Assembly (NCBI GenBank): GCA_031268985.1
Contig: JAIRWN010000022.1
Location: forward strand, 1-32,043
Reading direction: 5' to 3'
Source: Holosporales bacterium
GTDB taxonomy: Bacteria > Pseudomonadota > Alphaproteobacteria > UBA3830 > JAIRWN01
DNA length: 32,043 bases
The notes under the pieces were generated by a model. The model was not told where the DNA came from and made no database searches. It worked only from the letters and a program-made list of their open reading frames with translations. Each line of letters begins with the position of its first letter. Within the stretch, counting starts at the first letter, position 1. Positions 10,096 to 19,317 of the stretch are shown here, piece after piece. The position numbers and the translations under genes are program-made.

Positions 10096-10758
10096 TTGAG
10101 ATTTAAATCTAAACGCTTTGCCGTATTAATGATTATAGCGTTTCTGGCGGGGGGCTGTTGTTACACGACATTTTATTCCTGGTTTTACGGTATAAAAGTT
10201 GAGTTTGCGGCAAAATCGGGACAAAAAACAACGATCAAAACCAAACGCCTTATACTCAGGCAGTCCGACAAAAACGACAGATTTTTAATGGTGAAGATAT
10301 TTAAAAACCCAGAGATAATGCAAACGCTATCCGGAGTAGAGTCTTTCTCTGACAAAGAAATCGACTTTACGCTAAACAATTGGACAGAAAGCATAAAAAA
10401 TCAAAGACCCTTCGGTGGGTATCTGGCGTATGAAAAGAAAAGCGGCAAGTTTGTCGGTTATGTTTCTCTCGATCATATAGCCTATACACGTCCGGACCGC
10501 GCCGAAATATCCTATGCCTTGTTCAAAGAGTTTCGCGGTAAAGGCTACGGCTTTGAAATGGCATATGCGATTATGAAACACATGGTGCCAAAAGCCCTAA
10601 AAAGAAAGCTGAGGCTTCCTAATGACGTTCCCCTAAGAGCAGTAACCGGCACAGCAATAAAAAATAACACGGCTTCAAAAAAGATACTGGAAAAACTTGG
10701 GTTTGAGTTTTTGCACGACACCCAATCCCATCGCTATATTTATCATATAGAACGGTAA
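10096..10758 (+). CDS. GNAT family (RimJ/RimL-type) N-acetyltransferase with N-terminal hydrophobic signal/anchor
   Basis: 220 aa from TTG with strong SD AAGGAG at 10082-10087; N-terminus MRFKSKRFAVLMIIAFLAGGCCYTTFYSW; then TKRLILRQSDKNDRFLM, EFRGKGYGFEMAYAIMKHM, NNTASKKILEKLGFEFL GNAT motifs. Confidence 0.87.
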   Translation: MRFKSKRFAVLMIIAFLAGGCCYTTFYSWFYGIKVEFAAKSGQKTTIKTKRLILRQSDKNDRFLMVKIFKNPEIMQTLSGVESFSDKEIDFTLNNWTESIKNQRPFGGYLAYEKKSGKFVGYVSLDHIAYTRPDRAEISYALFKEFRGKGYGFEMAYAIMKHMVPKALKRKLRLPNDVPLRAVTGTAIKNNTASKKILEKLGFEFLHDTQSHRYIYHIER

Positions 10759-10802
10759 TATAGTTTACAAGGCTCAGAGTTTTTTTGAAGCGCTCAGCTT
10801 TT

Positions 10803-13448
10803 TTACAAGAGCTGTTTTATTCTATCAAATGCTTCTGGGATTTTCGAAGAAATATTTCCTCCTCCTTCAGCAAAATCCGGTCGACCGCCGCAACCTGTGC
10901 CGCCGATAATATTAACAATTTCTTTCAAAAGACTGTTTGCTGGATAAATACCGGAAATGTCTTTGCTTACTCCGATAGCCATAGACACTTTTTCTTTATT
11001 TACATTGGCAAGACTTATTACGCTTTTTGTTTTGTGCAGAGATCTCAACTGATCCATTAAAGATCGAAGTTCTTTTGCATTGAGGCCTGTAGTACTTTTG
11101 CTGAGGAACTGTATGCCATTTATTTCGCAAATGTCGTCTTTATCGACCGAGCTTCCTGCAAGCGCGACTTGTTGTCTTAATTCTGCGTTCTTTTGTTCCA
11201 ACTGACCAATTGTGGAAACAAGACTTGAACATTTGCTCGCTAATTCGTTTGGAACGCATTTTATTATGACGCAAAGATCTTTGATCGTTTGCTCAAAACC
11301 TGCGATATAGTTGAGCACTTCAGCCCCGGCTATGGCTTCAATTCTTCGTATGTTCGATCCTATGCCGATTTGCTCGGTTATTTTGAATATCCCTATTTCT
11401 CCGGTTGAGCCTACGTGCAGTCCACCACACAGTTCAGCCGAAATAACAGTTTTCGTTTGATCGTCCTTCATGGTAACCAGCCTGACCTTGTCGCCGTATT
11501 TGTCCCCAAACAAGGCCATTGCGCCTGACTTAATGGCAGCGTCTTTGTCCGTTATATCAATTGATACGGAAAGATTGCGCCGAACCCACTGATTTACCAG
11601 CATTTCAGTTTTGAAAATTTGATCGTCGGTTAAGGCTTTATGATAATTAAAATCAAACCTCAGGCGGTCGGCAGACACAAGAGAACCTTTCTGTACGGCA
11701 GTTTCCCCGAGCTCTTTGCGCAACGCGCTGTGAAGTAAATGTGTTGCGCTGTGATTAGTGCGAATCTTGTTGCGATTAACTGCGTTGACAGCAAGCGATA
11801 CGGCTTGTTTGTTAACAAAACTGCCGTTTATAACTTGTCCGTAATGGATGATTATATCGTTGATTTTTTTTGTATCTTCAACACGAAATTCGGCGCTTAG
11901 GCTTTCTATAATCCCAATATCGCCGACTTGTCCTCCTGATTCGCCGTAGAAACAGCTTTCGGCCGTTATGATTGCTCCGTGTTCACCTTTGGCAATCTGG
12001 GAAACTATTCCATCATCTTTCAAAATTGCCACAATATGCGATTGATTTTTATCGCAGTCATAGGCCAGCGGTAAGGTTGCCTCCCCACCGATCCTTTGTT
12101 TAAGATCGTAAATAGCTTGCGACAAAACTTTCTCGCCAGATCCGCCCCAAGATTTTTTGGCCTTAATTTTTTGTTTTTCGGCGCATTCATCAAATCTGTG
12201 AATATCCACAGTTATATTTTGATCGCGCAGTATATTTTCGGTTAAATCAAGCGGAAATCCGTATGTATCGTAAAGCCTGAAAGCAACATCTCCCGGCATG
12301 TTTTTTTTATCGCCGAGACTTTTTATCTCTTGATCAAGGATAAGCAGCCCTTTGTCCAAAGTTTGCTGGAAACGTTCTTCCTCCAAGACTATGTTATGTA
12401 TAATGGCCGGAGAAAACATTTCCAGCTCTTTATAATGCGATGACATTCTTGGAATAAAAGACTTGGCAACCTTAGTCATGAAAAAATCTTTGGACAGCGC
12501 CCCCAACTTATTTGCATGGCGTATAGCGCGACGCATAATTCTCCGAAGCACATAGCCGCATCCCTCGTTGCCGGGTATAACTCCGTCGGCCAACAAAAAA
12601 CATGTCGAGCGCACATGATCGGCAACTGCTTTATGCGATGGCGTGATATCGTCAGGCGCCCTGTTAAGCAAAGCATTTATATCTTGAATGGAAGCCTTTA
12701 GTATATCGGTTTCATAGTTATCATGCACCCCTTGAAGGATGGCGGCCAGCCTTTCGAGCCCCATGCCGGTATCGATGGATGGTCTTGGCAAGGAAATCCT
12801 GTTGCCATCGGCAAGCTGTTCAAATTGCATGAATACTAAGTTCCATATCTCGATAAATCTGTCTCCGTTTTGGGTTGATGAACCTGGAACTCCGCCGAAT
12901 ATATGTTCTCCATGGTCATAGAATATTTCTGAACACGGCCCGCACGGCCCTGTGTCGCCCATTGCCCAGAAGTTATCGTTCGTAGATATGGGAATGATTC
13001 TTTGATCGCTAAGCCCAGCGATTTTTTTCCACAGAACGGAGGCTTCTCGGTCATCGTGATATACGGTCACAAGCAATCGATCCTTTGAAAGGCCGACCTG
13101 TTTTGTAAGGAATTCCCAAGCGAAAAGAATAGCCTTTTCTTTGAAGTAGTCCCCGAAGGAAAAATTTCCCAGCATCTCAAAGAAAGTATGGTGTCTTGCG
13201 GTATATCCAACTTGGTCAAGGTCATTATGCTTGCCGCCGGCTCTGACGCACTTTTGCGCGGTAGTCGCGCGCTTATTCAAACTTTTCTCTTTTCCAATAA
13301 AAATATCTTTGAACTGGACCATTCCCGCGTTCACGAAAAGCAAACTTGGGTCGTTACTTGGAATTAATGAGCTTGACGGAAGAACCGGATGGTCTTTATT
13401 AGAAAAAAAACCTAAAAAGGCGCTTCGCAGCTCATTCGAAGAGATCAT
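10803..13448 (-). CDS. alaS: Alanine--tRNA ligase
   Basis: 881 aa; RSAFLGFFSNKDHPVLPSSSLIP, LFVNAGMVQFKDIF, QKCVRAGGKHNDLDQVG, NHSATHLLHSALR, SAELCGGLHVGSTGEIG, C-terminal GCGGRPDFAEGGG. Confidence 0.99.
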   Translation of the reverse strand: MISSNELRSAFLGFFSNKDHPVLPSSSLIPSNDPSLLFVNAGMVQFKDIFIGKEKSLNKRATTAQKCVRAGGKHNDLDQVGYTARHHTFFEMLGNFSFGDYFKEKAILFAWEFLTKQVGLSKDRLLVTVYHDDREASVLWKKIAGLSDQRIIPISTNDNFWAMGDTGPCGPCSEIFYDHGEHIFGGVPGSSTQNGDRFIEIWNLVFMQFEQLADGNRISLPRPSIDTGMGLERLAAILQGVHDNYETDILKASIQDINALLNRAPDDITPSHKAVADHVRSTCFLLADGVIPGNEGCGYVLRRIMRRAIRHANKLGALSKDFFMTKVAKSFIPRMSSHYKELEMFSPAIIHNIVLEEERFQQTLDKGLLILDQEIKSLGDKKNMPGDVAFRLYDTYGFPLDLTENILRDQNITVDIHRFDECAEKQKIKAKKSWGGSGEKVLSQAIYDLKQRIGGEATLPLAYDCDKNQSHIVAILKDDGIVSQIAKGEHGAIITAESCFYGESGGQVGDIGIIESLSAEFRVEDTKKINDIIIHYGQVINGSFVNKQAVSLAVNAVNRNKIRTNHSATHLLHSALRKELGETAVQKGSLVSADRLRFDFNYHKALTDDQIFKTEMLVNQWVRRNLSVSIDITDKDAAIKSGAMALFGDKYGDKVRLVTMKDDQTKTVISAELCGGLHVGSTGEIGIFKITEQIGIGSNIRRIEAIAGAEVLNYIAGFEQTIKDLCVIIKCVPNELASKCSSLVSTIGQLEQKNAELRQQVALAGSSVDKDDICEINGIQFLSKSTTGLNAKELRSLMDQLRSLHKTKSVISLANVNKEKVSMAIGVSKDISGIYPANSLLKEIVNIIGGTGCGGRPDFAEGGGNISSKIPEAFDRIKQLL

Positions 13449-13461
13449 GAAATTACGTTAA

Positions 13462-14487
13462 TTATTTAAGCTGTTGCGGCGGCTGAGTTTTTAAGCCTAG
13501 CCCAGCCTTCTCGCGCAAAATATTTTCGATTTCGGAAGATAAAGCAGAATTTTCTTTCAAAGACTGCTTAGCAGCTTCTCGTCCCTGGCCAAGTTTTTGT
13601 TCTTTATACGAATACCAAGAGCCGGATTTCTCGACAACCTCGGCCGTAACTCCAAGGTCGACGATTTCGCCTTCTTTGGACACTCCTTCGCCGTACATTA
13701 TATCGAAACTTGCTGTTTTAAACGGCGGGGCCATTTTATTTTTGACGACCTTAACTAGCGTTTGGCTTCCGACAACTTCGTCTTTGTCTTTTATACTTCC
13801 TATGCGCCGGATGTCCAGCCTGACAGAAGCGTAAAATTTTAAAGCGTTTCCCCCGGTCGTTGTTTCCGGGTTTCCAAACATCACGCCGATTTTCATGCGT
13901 ATTTGATTTATAAATATCAGTATGCAGCGTGAACGCGCTATCGTTGAGGTCAGTTTCCGAAGGGCTTGGCTCATTAATCGAGCTTGAAGTCCGACATGCG
14001 TATCACCCATTTCACCCTCAAGCTCGGCTTTCGGAACAAGAGCGGCAACGCTGTCGATGACAAGAACGTCAAGCCCTCCCGACCTTATAAGGGTATCCGC
14101 TATTTCGAGGGCTTGTTCCCCAGTATCCGGTTGAGATATCAAAAGCTCGTCGATATTCACATCAAGTTTTCGTGCATAAACGGGGTCTAAAGCATGTTCT
14201 GCATCTATAAAGCCGCAGGCGCCGCCTCGCTTTTGCGCTTCGGCGACAGCTTGAAGAGCCAAAGTAGTTTTTCCCGAGCTCTCCGGGCCGAATATCTCGA
14301 CTATACGTCCGCATGGCAAACCTCCTATGCCTAAGGCGATATCCAACCCTAAGGATCCTGTCGATATTGCATCCGCGTCAACGGCAATCTCATGCTGCCC
14401 GAGCTTCATAATCGAACCCTTGCCGAAAGCTCGCTCTATTTGCGCAAGCGCAGACTCAAGCGCTTTTTGCTTATCCATATACTTCAT
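13462..14487 (-). CDS. recA: Recombinase RecA
   Basis: 341 aa; [91 protein letters not shown]. Confidence 0.99.
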   Translation of the reverse strand: MKYMDKQKALESALAQIERAFGKGSIMKLGQHEIAVDADAISTGSLGLDIALGIGGLPCGRIVEIFGPESSGKTTLALQAVAEAQKRGGACGFIDAEHALDPVYARKLDVNIDELLISQPDTGEQALEIADTLIRSGGLDVLVIDSVAALVPKAELEGEMGDTHVGLQARLMSQALRKLTSTIARSRCILIFINQIRMKIGVMFGNPETTTGGNALKFYASVRLDIRRIGSIKDKDEVVGSQTLVKVVKNKMAPPFKTASFDIMYGEGVSKEGEIVDLGVTAEVVEKSGSWYSYKEQKLGQGREAAKQSLKENSALSSEIENILREKAGLGLKTQPPQQLK

Positions 14488-14511
14488 CCTGTTCCGTAAA
14501 TGATAGTAACT

Positions 14512-15003
14512 CTAACTTACCTTAATACAAAAGTCACAGAAAACTTCTCTATAAACATCTGTTTTAAAATCAACAGCAAGACCCAGGACTATATTTGGCG
14601 CTTCCCATTTCCAAGCAGAAAACTCTTGCTCGGACTGCGCAATATTTACCGAAGAATCATTCCCTGCGAACCTGAACAAAAACCATTGTTGAACCTGTCC
14701 TTTATATTTTCCGCCAAATGTTCGATGGGCTGTTTTACTTGGAAAGTCGTATATGTATACGCGTTTTGCTTGCGCTTTCAGAATTAAGTCTCTTTGAGCC
14801 ATGCCCGTTTCTTCATGCAATTCTCGGTATGCAGCCTTCAAAGGCATTTCTCCGGACGAAATTCCTCCTTGAGGCATTTGCCAAGCGCCTTTTACATCCG
14901 TTCTCTCGCCGACAAAGATTTTACCCTCTTGATTAACAACAATCATACCTACGCACGGACGATAGCCTTTTTTTTCGTAAAGTTCTAAAGATTTGCTATT
15001 CAT
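14512..15003 (-). CDS. rppH: RNA pyrophosphohydrolase (Nudix hydrolase, RppH)
   Basis: Nudix box GGISSGEMPLKAAYRELHEETGM preceded by GAWQMPQGG; YRPCVGMIVVNQEGKIFVGER. Probable start is ATG at 15003 (MNSKSLELYEKKGYRPC); the track ORF starts further upstream. Confidence 0.94.
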   Translation of the reverse strand: MNSKSLELYEKKGYRPCVGMIVVNQEGKIFVGERTDVKGAWQMPQGGISSGEMPLKAAYRELHEETGMAQRDLILKAQAKRVYIYDFPSKTAHRTFGGKYKGQVQQWFLFRFAGNDSSVNIAQSEQEFSAWKWEAPNIVLGLAVDFKTDVYREVFCDFCIKVS

Positions 15004-15150
15004 GCGGCCTTTTAAGGTAACTGATAGGATTAGAAAATCGTGAAACAACCTTTTTAAGTTTACGACAGGCAGTCCTTATGAGGCAATGCTTTTTTTGTTT
15101 GTGAACGGAGGGCTTTGCGTAGTTTTATTCTCGTTGTTTGCAAAAAAGTA

Positions 15151-15180
15151 TTGACAAGTGGTGTGCATATATACGATAAT
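15151..15180 (+). promoter_or_regulatory. Sigma70-like promoter for the secreted protein gene at 15239
   Basis: TTGACA (15151-15156), 18-nt spacer, GATAAT (15175-15180). Confidence 0.6.
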
Positions 15181-15238
15181 TAAATAATCGGATTAGACAT
15201 TAGTCAATCTGTGGGTTGATAACGTTAAGGAGAAAAAA

Positions 15239-16723
15239 ATGAATAAGAAAAATTTAATTTGCAGCACAATCGTTTTGGCTGTTTTTGCTTTTGACAATCA
15301 AATGGCTCTGGGGGCAAGAAGGCCTGTTGCTCCAAAAGATGAGGCTAGTTTGTTAGCCAGAGAAACTCGTTTGTTGACTGAAGATGCTAGTTTGTTGGCC
15401 AGGACATTTCAGGCGATACGCTCTCGTTTAGAGCTGGAGGAAGAGAAATTAGCACGGGCACGGACACACAAAACTACTGCGTCACTCTCATATTATGAGG
15501 GCATAGAGCAAGAAAGCGAAGAAATGTCTAGGCGATGCAGCTCAGCGCTGGAAGGGTTGACACAATTTTGCAGAGACGTTCCAGAATCGCGTGGCGACAA
15601 ACTGTTAGCCCCTGATTTAATTGACTTTTTCGTAGAGGTACGCGCTGTTCCTCTCAAAGATGGGGATCGAGAACGACATCTTCTTCAGCTTGAAAAAGAG
15701 GGAAAAAAACAAACGGAGCGAGCCGGTTGTGCGAGGGTAGAAAAATTTATTCTACAGCAAAATGCCGCCGCTTTATTTGTTCGGACGCTGACTTTTCCAG
15801 CCAGAAATGTCTTTAAAGAATATGGAATTGATAATCCCAGTCCGTTTGCAATGGCTGCTGCCGTATTTACGGGCCGCTTCCCCGATGGTTACGCGAACAT
15901 ATCCTGTGGTTGTGAACGGGATTTTCTGGTAGAGGCGCTCTATCTACTGAAAGGCGCGGATCTGCGTAGAGAATACAGGGATACGTTTTTACAGCTAATG
16001 TTGGGAAAACATTTTATTGCAAGTGAAAATTTAACAGGCGCCTTCAAGGAATTTTCACGATTTATTCCAGGCGTGGACATTGATTTTCAAGGCTTAATCG
16101 ATACAGTGTTTAAGCGGACGATGGCGCTTTGTCTTGATGATGAATATATAACGTGCTTTACTAGAGCCGTAAGCAAGCTGACCTGGACCGTTCCGCTTTT
16201 TGATATAGAAGTTACAAAAGGCGCCTGGTCAGCAAAAGATCTGCTTGCGATATCGCAAGAATTAGAAAACGGAAAGTCGGTTCATGCTGGTAAATTTCGC
16301 GAGTACTTGTTAAACATAGCGCTTGGCACGCCTGCCATATGTGACCAGGATTTAATAGAAGGGGTGGCTAGTCTTAAGAAATCTGATGTTAGTAGAACAA
16401 GAGATATTTTTTACCATACTTCAGTTGACGCAGCACGGTCGGTAATATCTCACATGGAAGGGGCGGGTGCTGCTAATGATCTGAACGATATGGGTATTGT
16501 GCTAAAGATAATCGGCGGAACCTTGCCTAGAATTAGTTCTTCCATTTTTCTTAGAGAAATGCCGGAATTTTCTTTAGAGCAAGGACGGGAATACAGGCAA
16601 CGCAAGCGTATGGGTTTTACCTCACGCTTGTGGAGGGTGGTAAATTTCTTAAGTCTCGCCAATGAAGAAGCGTCAAATCCTCTCCCCTTGGAGGAATTTG
16701 AAGAAGAGTCAATCCCTCAATAG
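15239..16723 (+). CDS. Secreted hypothetical protein
   Basis: 494 aa; strong SD AAGGAG before ATG; signal peptide MNKKNLICSTIVLAVFAFDNQMALGA; then charged helical region; no family recognised. Confidence 0.85.
   Translation: MNKKNLICSTIVLAVFAFDNQMALGARRPVAPKDEASLLARETRLLTEDASLLARTFQAIRSRLELEEEKLARARTHKTTASLSYYEGIEQESEEMSRRCSSALEGLTQFCRDVPESRGDKLLAPDLIDFFVEVRAVPLKDGDRERHLLQLEKEGKKQTERAGCARVEKFILQQNAAALFVRTLTFPARNVFKEYGIDNPSPFAMAAAVFTGRFPDGYANISCGCERDFLVEALYLLKGADLRREYRDTFLQLMLGKHFIASENLTGAFKEFSRFIPGVDIDFQGLIDTVFKRTMALCLDDEYITCFTRAVSKLTWTVPLFDIEVTKGAWSAKDLLAISQELENGKSVHAGKFREYLLNIALGTPAICDQDLIEGVASLKKSDVSRTRDIFYHTSVDAARSVISHMEGAGAANDLNDMGIVLKIIGGTLPRISSSIFLREMPEFSLEQGREYRQRKRMGFTSRLWRVVNFLSLANEEASNPLPLEEFEEESIPQ
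15344..15402 (+). repeat. Imperfect 42-bp-periodic direct repeat (14 aa repeat) in the secreted protein gene
   Basis: GCTAGTTTGTTAGCCAG at 15344-15360 and GCTAGTTTGTTGGCCAG at 15386-15402 (one mismatch), encoding ASLLAR...ASLLAR. Confidence 0.75.
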
Positions 16724-16764
16724 TCTGACGAGACTTACGTCAAGAACAGCTTGAATGCGCATAC

Positions 16765-16792
16765 AGAGATTTCGGCAGCAGTCGAAATCTCT
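16765..16792 (+). terminator. Perfect 10-bp stem-loop downstream of the secreted protein gene; possible terminator or regulatory hairpin
   Basis: AGAGATTTCG-gcagcagt-CGAAATCTCT; followed by only a weakly T-rich stretch. Confidence 0.45.
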
Positions 16793-16885
16793 TGTGGCGT
16801 TTGTTTCTGCGTTGTATCTTCTAACTAAGCAATTCTCATAGACATAAGATGTGCTAGACGTACTTACGTTGTTGAAAGGAAGTTT

Positions 16886-19165
16886 GTGAAAAAGCGGCAG
16901 CTGTTGTCTCAAGATTTAAGAGAGGGGCTTTCTCGTTATTTTTCCGTTTTGTTGTCAGCGCTGTTTTTTTTCGTGGCGATAGCGCTATTCCTAGCGCTTG
17001 TTTCATATTCGCCTTTGGACGTATCTTTCAATGTGTCCGGCGAAGCGGAGGTCGTCAATTTGCTTTCAGTTTATGGAAGCTATACGGCGGATTTGTTGAT
17101 TCAAATATTTGGGCGCGCATCTTATCTGGCCCCGATTACTTTTTTGTTGTGGAGCTGGAAAGCATTTCGCGGCGTTAAAATACAATGGCGCCGCGGCGTG
17201 TTTGTTATTATCGCTTGCGCGTCGTCGTCTTGCCTTCTTGCATGTCTGCCCGGCCCGGATTTTGATAATTTTTGCGGAAAAAAAATCGCCGAATTCGCAA
17301 ACAACATTTTCGGAGGAAATTTATATCTGAATGTCATAGGTAATATAATGGCTGCTGCAACTTGGCTGCTAATTGCTTTTCTTTCCTTTTGTTATTCGAC
17401 AAAAACGTCTTTCAGTTCAACGATATCTGCTTGCGGGAAATTCTATAAAGCCGCATCTTTTGGTATCGGCAAGCTGTTTTTTTACTGCAAAAAATTTGCT
17501 GGCTTTATTGTTGGTTCAGAAAATCTTACGCGGGGCATTAACAATCCTGATATGCCCGATAATTGCGGTATTTTTCCATCGCAACACGTTTTTGACCGGG
17601 CCAGCGGAAACTTCTCCACGAAAAAACAATCTGCTGTGTCTGAGGATGAACAAATTTTTGACGGAGAAGGTAATAATTTCATTTTGCCTTCATTGGATTT
17701 TTTGCATCAGCCAAGAATTACTTTCGATAAAGGCAAGCTGGATCAACATACCCTTGAATCTAATTCCAAAAAGCTCAACAGCGTGCTTGAGGAATTTGGC
17801 ATAAAAGGTGAAATCATTGGCGTTAAGCCCGGGCCGGTTATAACATTATATGAGCTTCAGCCCGCCGCAGGCATAAAATCGGCGCGTGTAATTGGGCTTG
17901 CTGGCGATATCGCTCGATCTATGAGCGCAATTTCCGCTCGCGTAGCCGTTGTTCCCGGACGAAATGTAATTGGCATAGAGCTTCCTAACGCCAAAAGACA
18001 AACAGTATTTTTGCGCGAGCTTCTGTCAGATAGCGCGTACGTTGAGTTTGTTTCTCCACTTGCCGTATCGCTGGGGAAAGACATAGGCGGAGACGCCGTT
18101 ATTGTTGATCTCGCAAGAATGCCTCATCTTCTTGTTGCAGGAACTACCGGTTCAGGAAAGTCAGTTGGAATTAACGCGATGATACTATCGTTGCTTTATA
18201 AACTTCCTCCCGATCAATGCAAGTTCATAATGATAGACCCCAAAATGCTTGAACTTTCCGTCTACGACGGGATTCCTCACCTTTTGTCCCCGGTGGTTAC
18301 TGATCCCAAAAAGGCGGTCGTTGCTCTGAAATGGGCCGTAAGTGAAATGGAGTCTCGATACAGGACTATGTCAAAACTTGGGGTAAGAAATGTTGAAGGG
18401 TACAACACTAAAGTAATAAACGCCAAAAAAACCGGCGACGACCTCTCGCATAAAATACAAACGGGCTATGACCCAGATACCGGTCAACCTATTTATGAAT
18501 ATGAAGACATACCTCCGGAGCCGTTTCCCTATATAGTTGTGATAGTGGATGAAATGGCCGATCTTATGCTTACGGCGGGCAAAGAAATTGATGCTACAGT
18601 TCAACGGTTGGCGCAGATGGCCAGGGCGGCAGGCATTCACCTTATAATGGCTACGCAAAGGCCGTCTGTGGATGTTATTACCGGCACCATAAAAGCTAAT
18701 TTTCCTTCCAGAATAAGTTTTCAGGTTGCCTCAAGAATCGACAGCCGCACGATACTTGGCGAACAAGGCGGCGAACAACTTCTGGGGCAGGGAGACATGC
18801 TGTATATGTCTACCGGCGGAAGAATTATACGTATTCACGGCCCATTTGTCAGCGATCAGGAAGTTGAAAAGATTGTCCAGTATCTTAAACAATTTGGCCC
18901 TCCGGACTATGTAGAAAACATAACAATAGATCCCGAAGAAGGCGATGAAAGTATGGGGTTTGATAATTTTTCTTCTTCGCAAAAAGACCCTCTTTACGAT
19001 CAAGCCCTTGAGGTAGTTTTGCGCGAAGGCCGCGCAACGACAAGTTTCGTTCAACGGCACTTGCAAATAGGGTACAACCGTGCGGCCAGGATGATAGAGC
19101 GTATGGAAAAGGAAGGCATTGTAAGCAAACCAAATCATGTAGGAAAGCGCGAGATCTTAAGGTAG
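16886..19165 (+). CDS. ftsK: DNA translocase FtsK
   Basis: 759 aa; GTG start with AAAGGA SD; N-terminal membrane segments; LVAGTTGSGKSVGINAMILSLLYK Walker A, IVVIVDEMADLM Walker B, ATQRPSVDVITGTIKANFPSRISFQVAS, C-terminal gamma winged helix ALEVVLREGRATTSFVQRHLQIGYNRAARMIERMEKEGIV. Confidence 0.98.
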   Translation: MKKRQLLSQDLREGLSRYFSVLLSALFFFVAIALFLALVSYSPLDVSFNVSGEAEVVNLLSVYGSYTADLLIQIFGRASYLAPITFLLWSWKAFRGVKIQWRRGVFVIIACASSSCLLACLPGPDFDNFCGKKIAEFANNIFGGNLYLNVIGNIMAAATWLLIAFLSFCYSTKTSFSSTISACGKFYKAASFGIGKLFFYCKKFAGFIVGSENLTRGINNPDMPDNCGIFPSQHVFDRASGNFSTKKQSAVSEDEQIFDGEGNNFILPSLDFLHQPRITFDKGKLDQHTLESNSKKLNSVLEEFGIKGEIIGVKPGPVITLYELQPAAGIKSARVIGLAGDIARSMSAISARVAVVPGRNVIGIELPNAKRQTVFLRELLSDSAYVEFVSPLAVSLGKDIGGDAVIVDLARMPHLLVAGTTGSGKSVGINAMILSLLYKLPPDQCKFIMIDPKMLELSVYDGIPHLLSPVVTDPKKAVVALKWAVSEMESRYRTMSKLGVRNVEGYNTKVINAKKTGDDLSHKIQTGYDPDTGQPIYEYEDIPPEPFPYIVVIVDEMADLMLTAGKEIDATVQRLAQMARAAGIHLIMATQRPSVDVITGTIKANFPSRISFQVASRIDSRTILGEQGGEQLLGQGDMLYMSTGGRIIRIHGPFVSDQEVEKIVQYLKQFGPPDYVENITIDPEEGDESMGFDNFSSSQKDPLYDQALEVVLREGRATTSFVQRHLQIGYNRAARMIERMEKEGIVSKPNHVGKREILR

Positions 19166-19317
19166 CTCTGCCGATTAAGACAAGTGTTCCAGCGCGGGAA
19201 CAAACGTAAGGACACGCCGATCCCCAGAGTCAAAATCCAGGAACCGGCTAATCTATCAAGCCTTCTGTTTTCTAAAAGAAGATTTGAATATCAACTTGCC
19301 TAGAGCGTCATCTCAAT

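Noticed and set aside
12301-12308. T8 (A8 on the coding strand) run in alaS, and a similar run near 11865
   Set aside because: Short A/T runs are expected in AT-leaning coding DNA; not persuasive as a contingency tract.
18785-18792. GGGCAGGG, an exact match to the E. coli FtsK-orienting KOPS motif, inside ftsK
   Set aside because: It encodes the conserved LGQGD segment and a single 8-mer match has no weight without a genome-wide skew analysis.
18731-19138. 135-aa and 82-aa minus-strand ORFs inside ftsK
   Set aside because: Antisense to the highly conserved ftsK C-terminal coding region.
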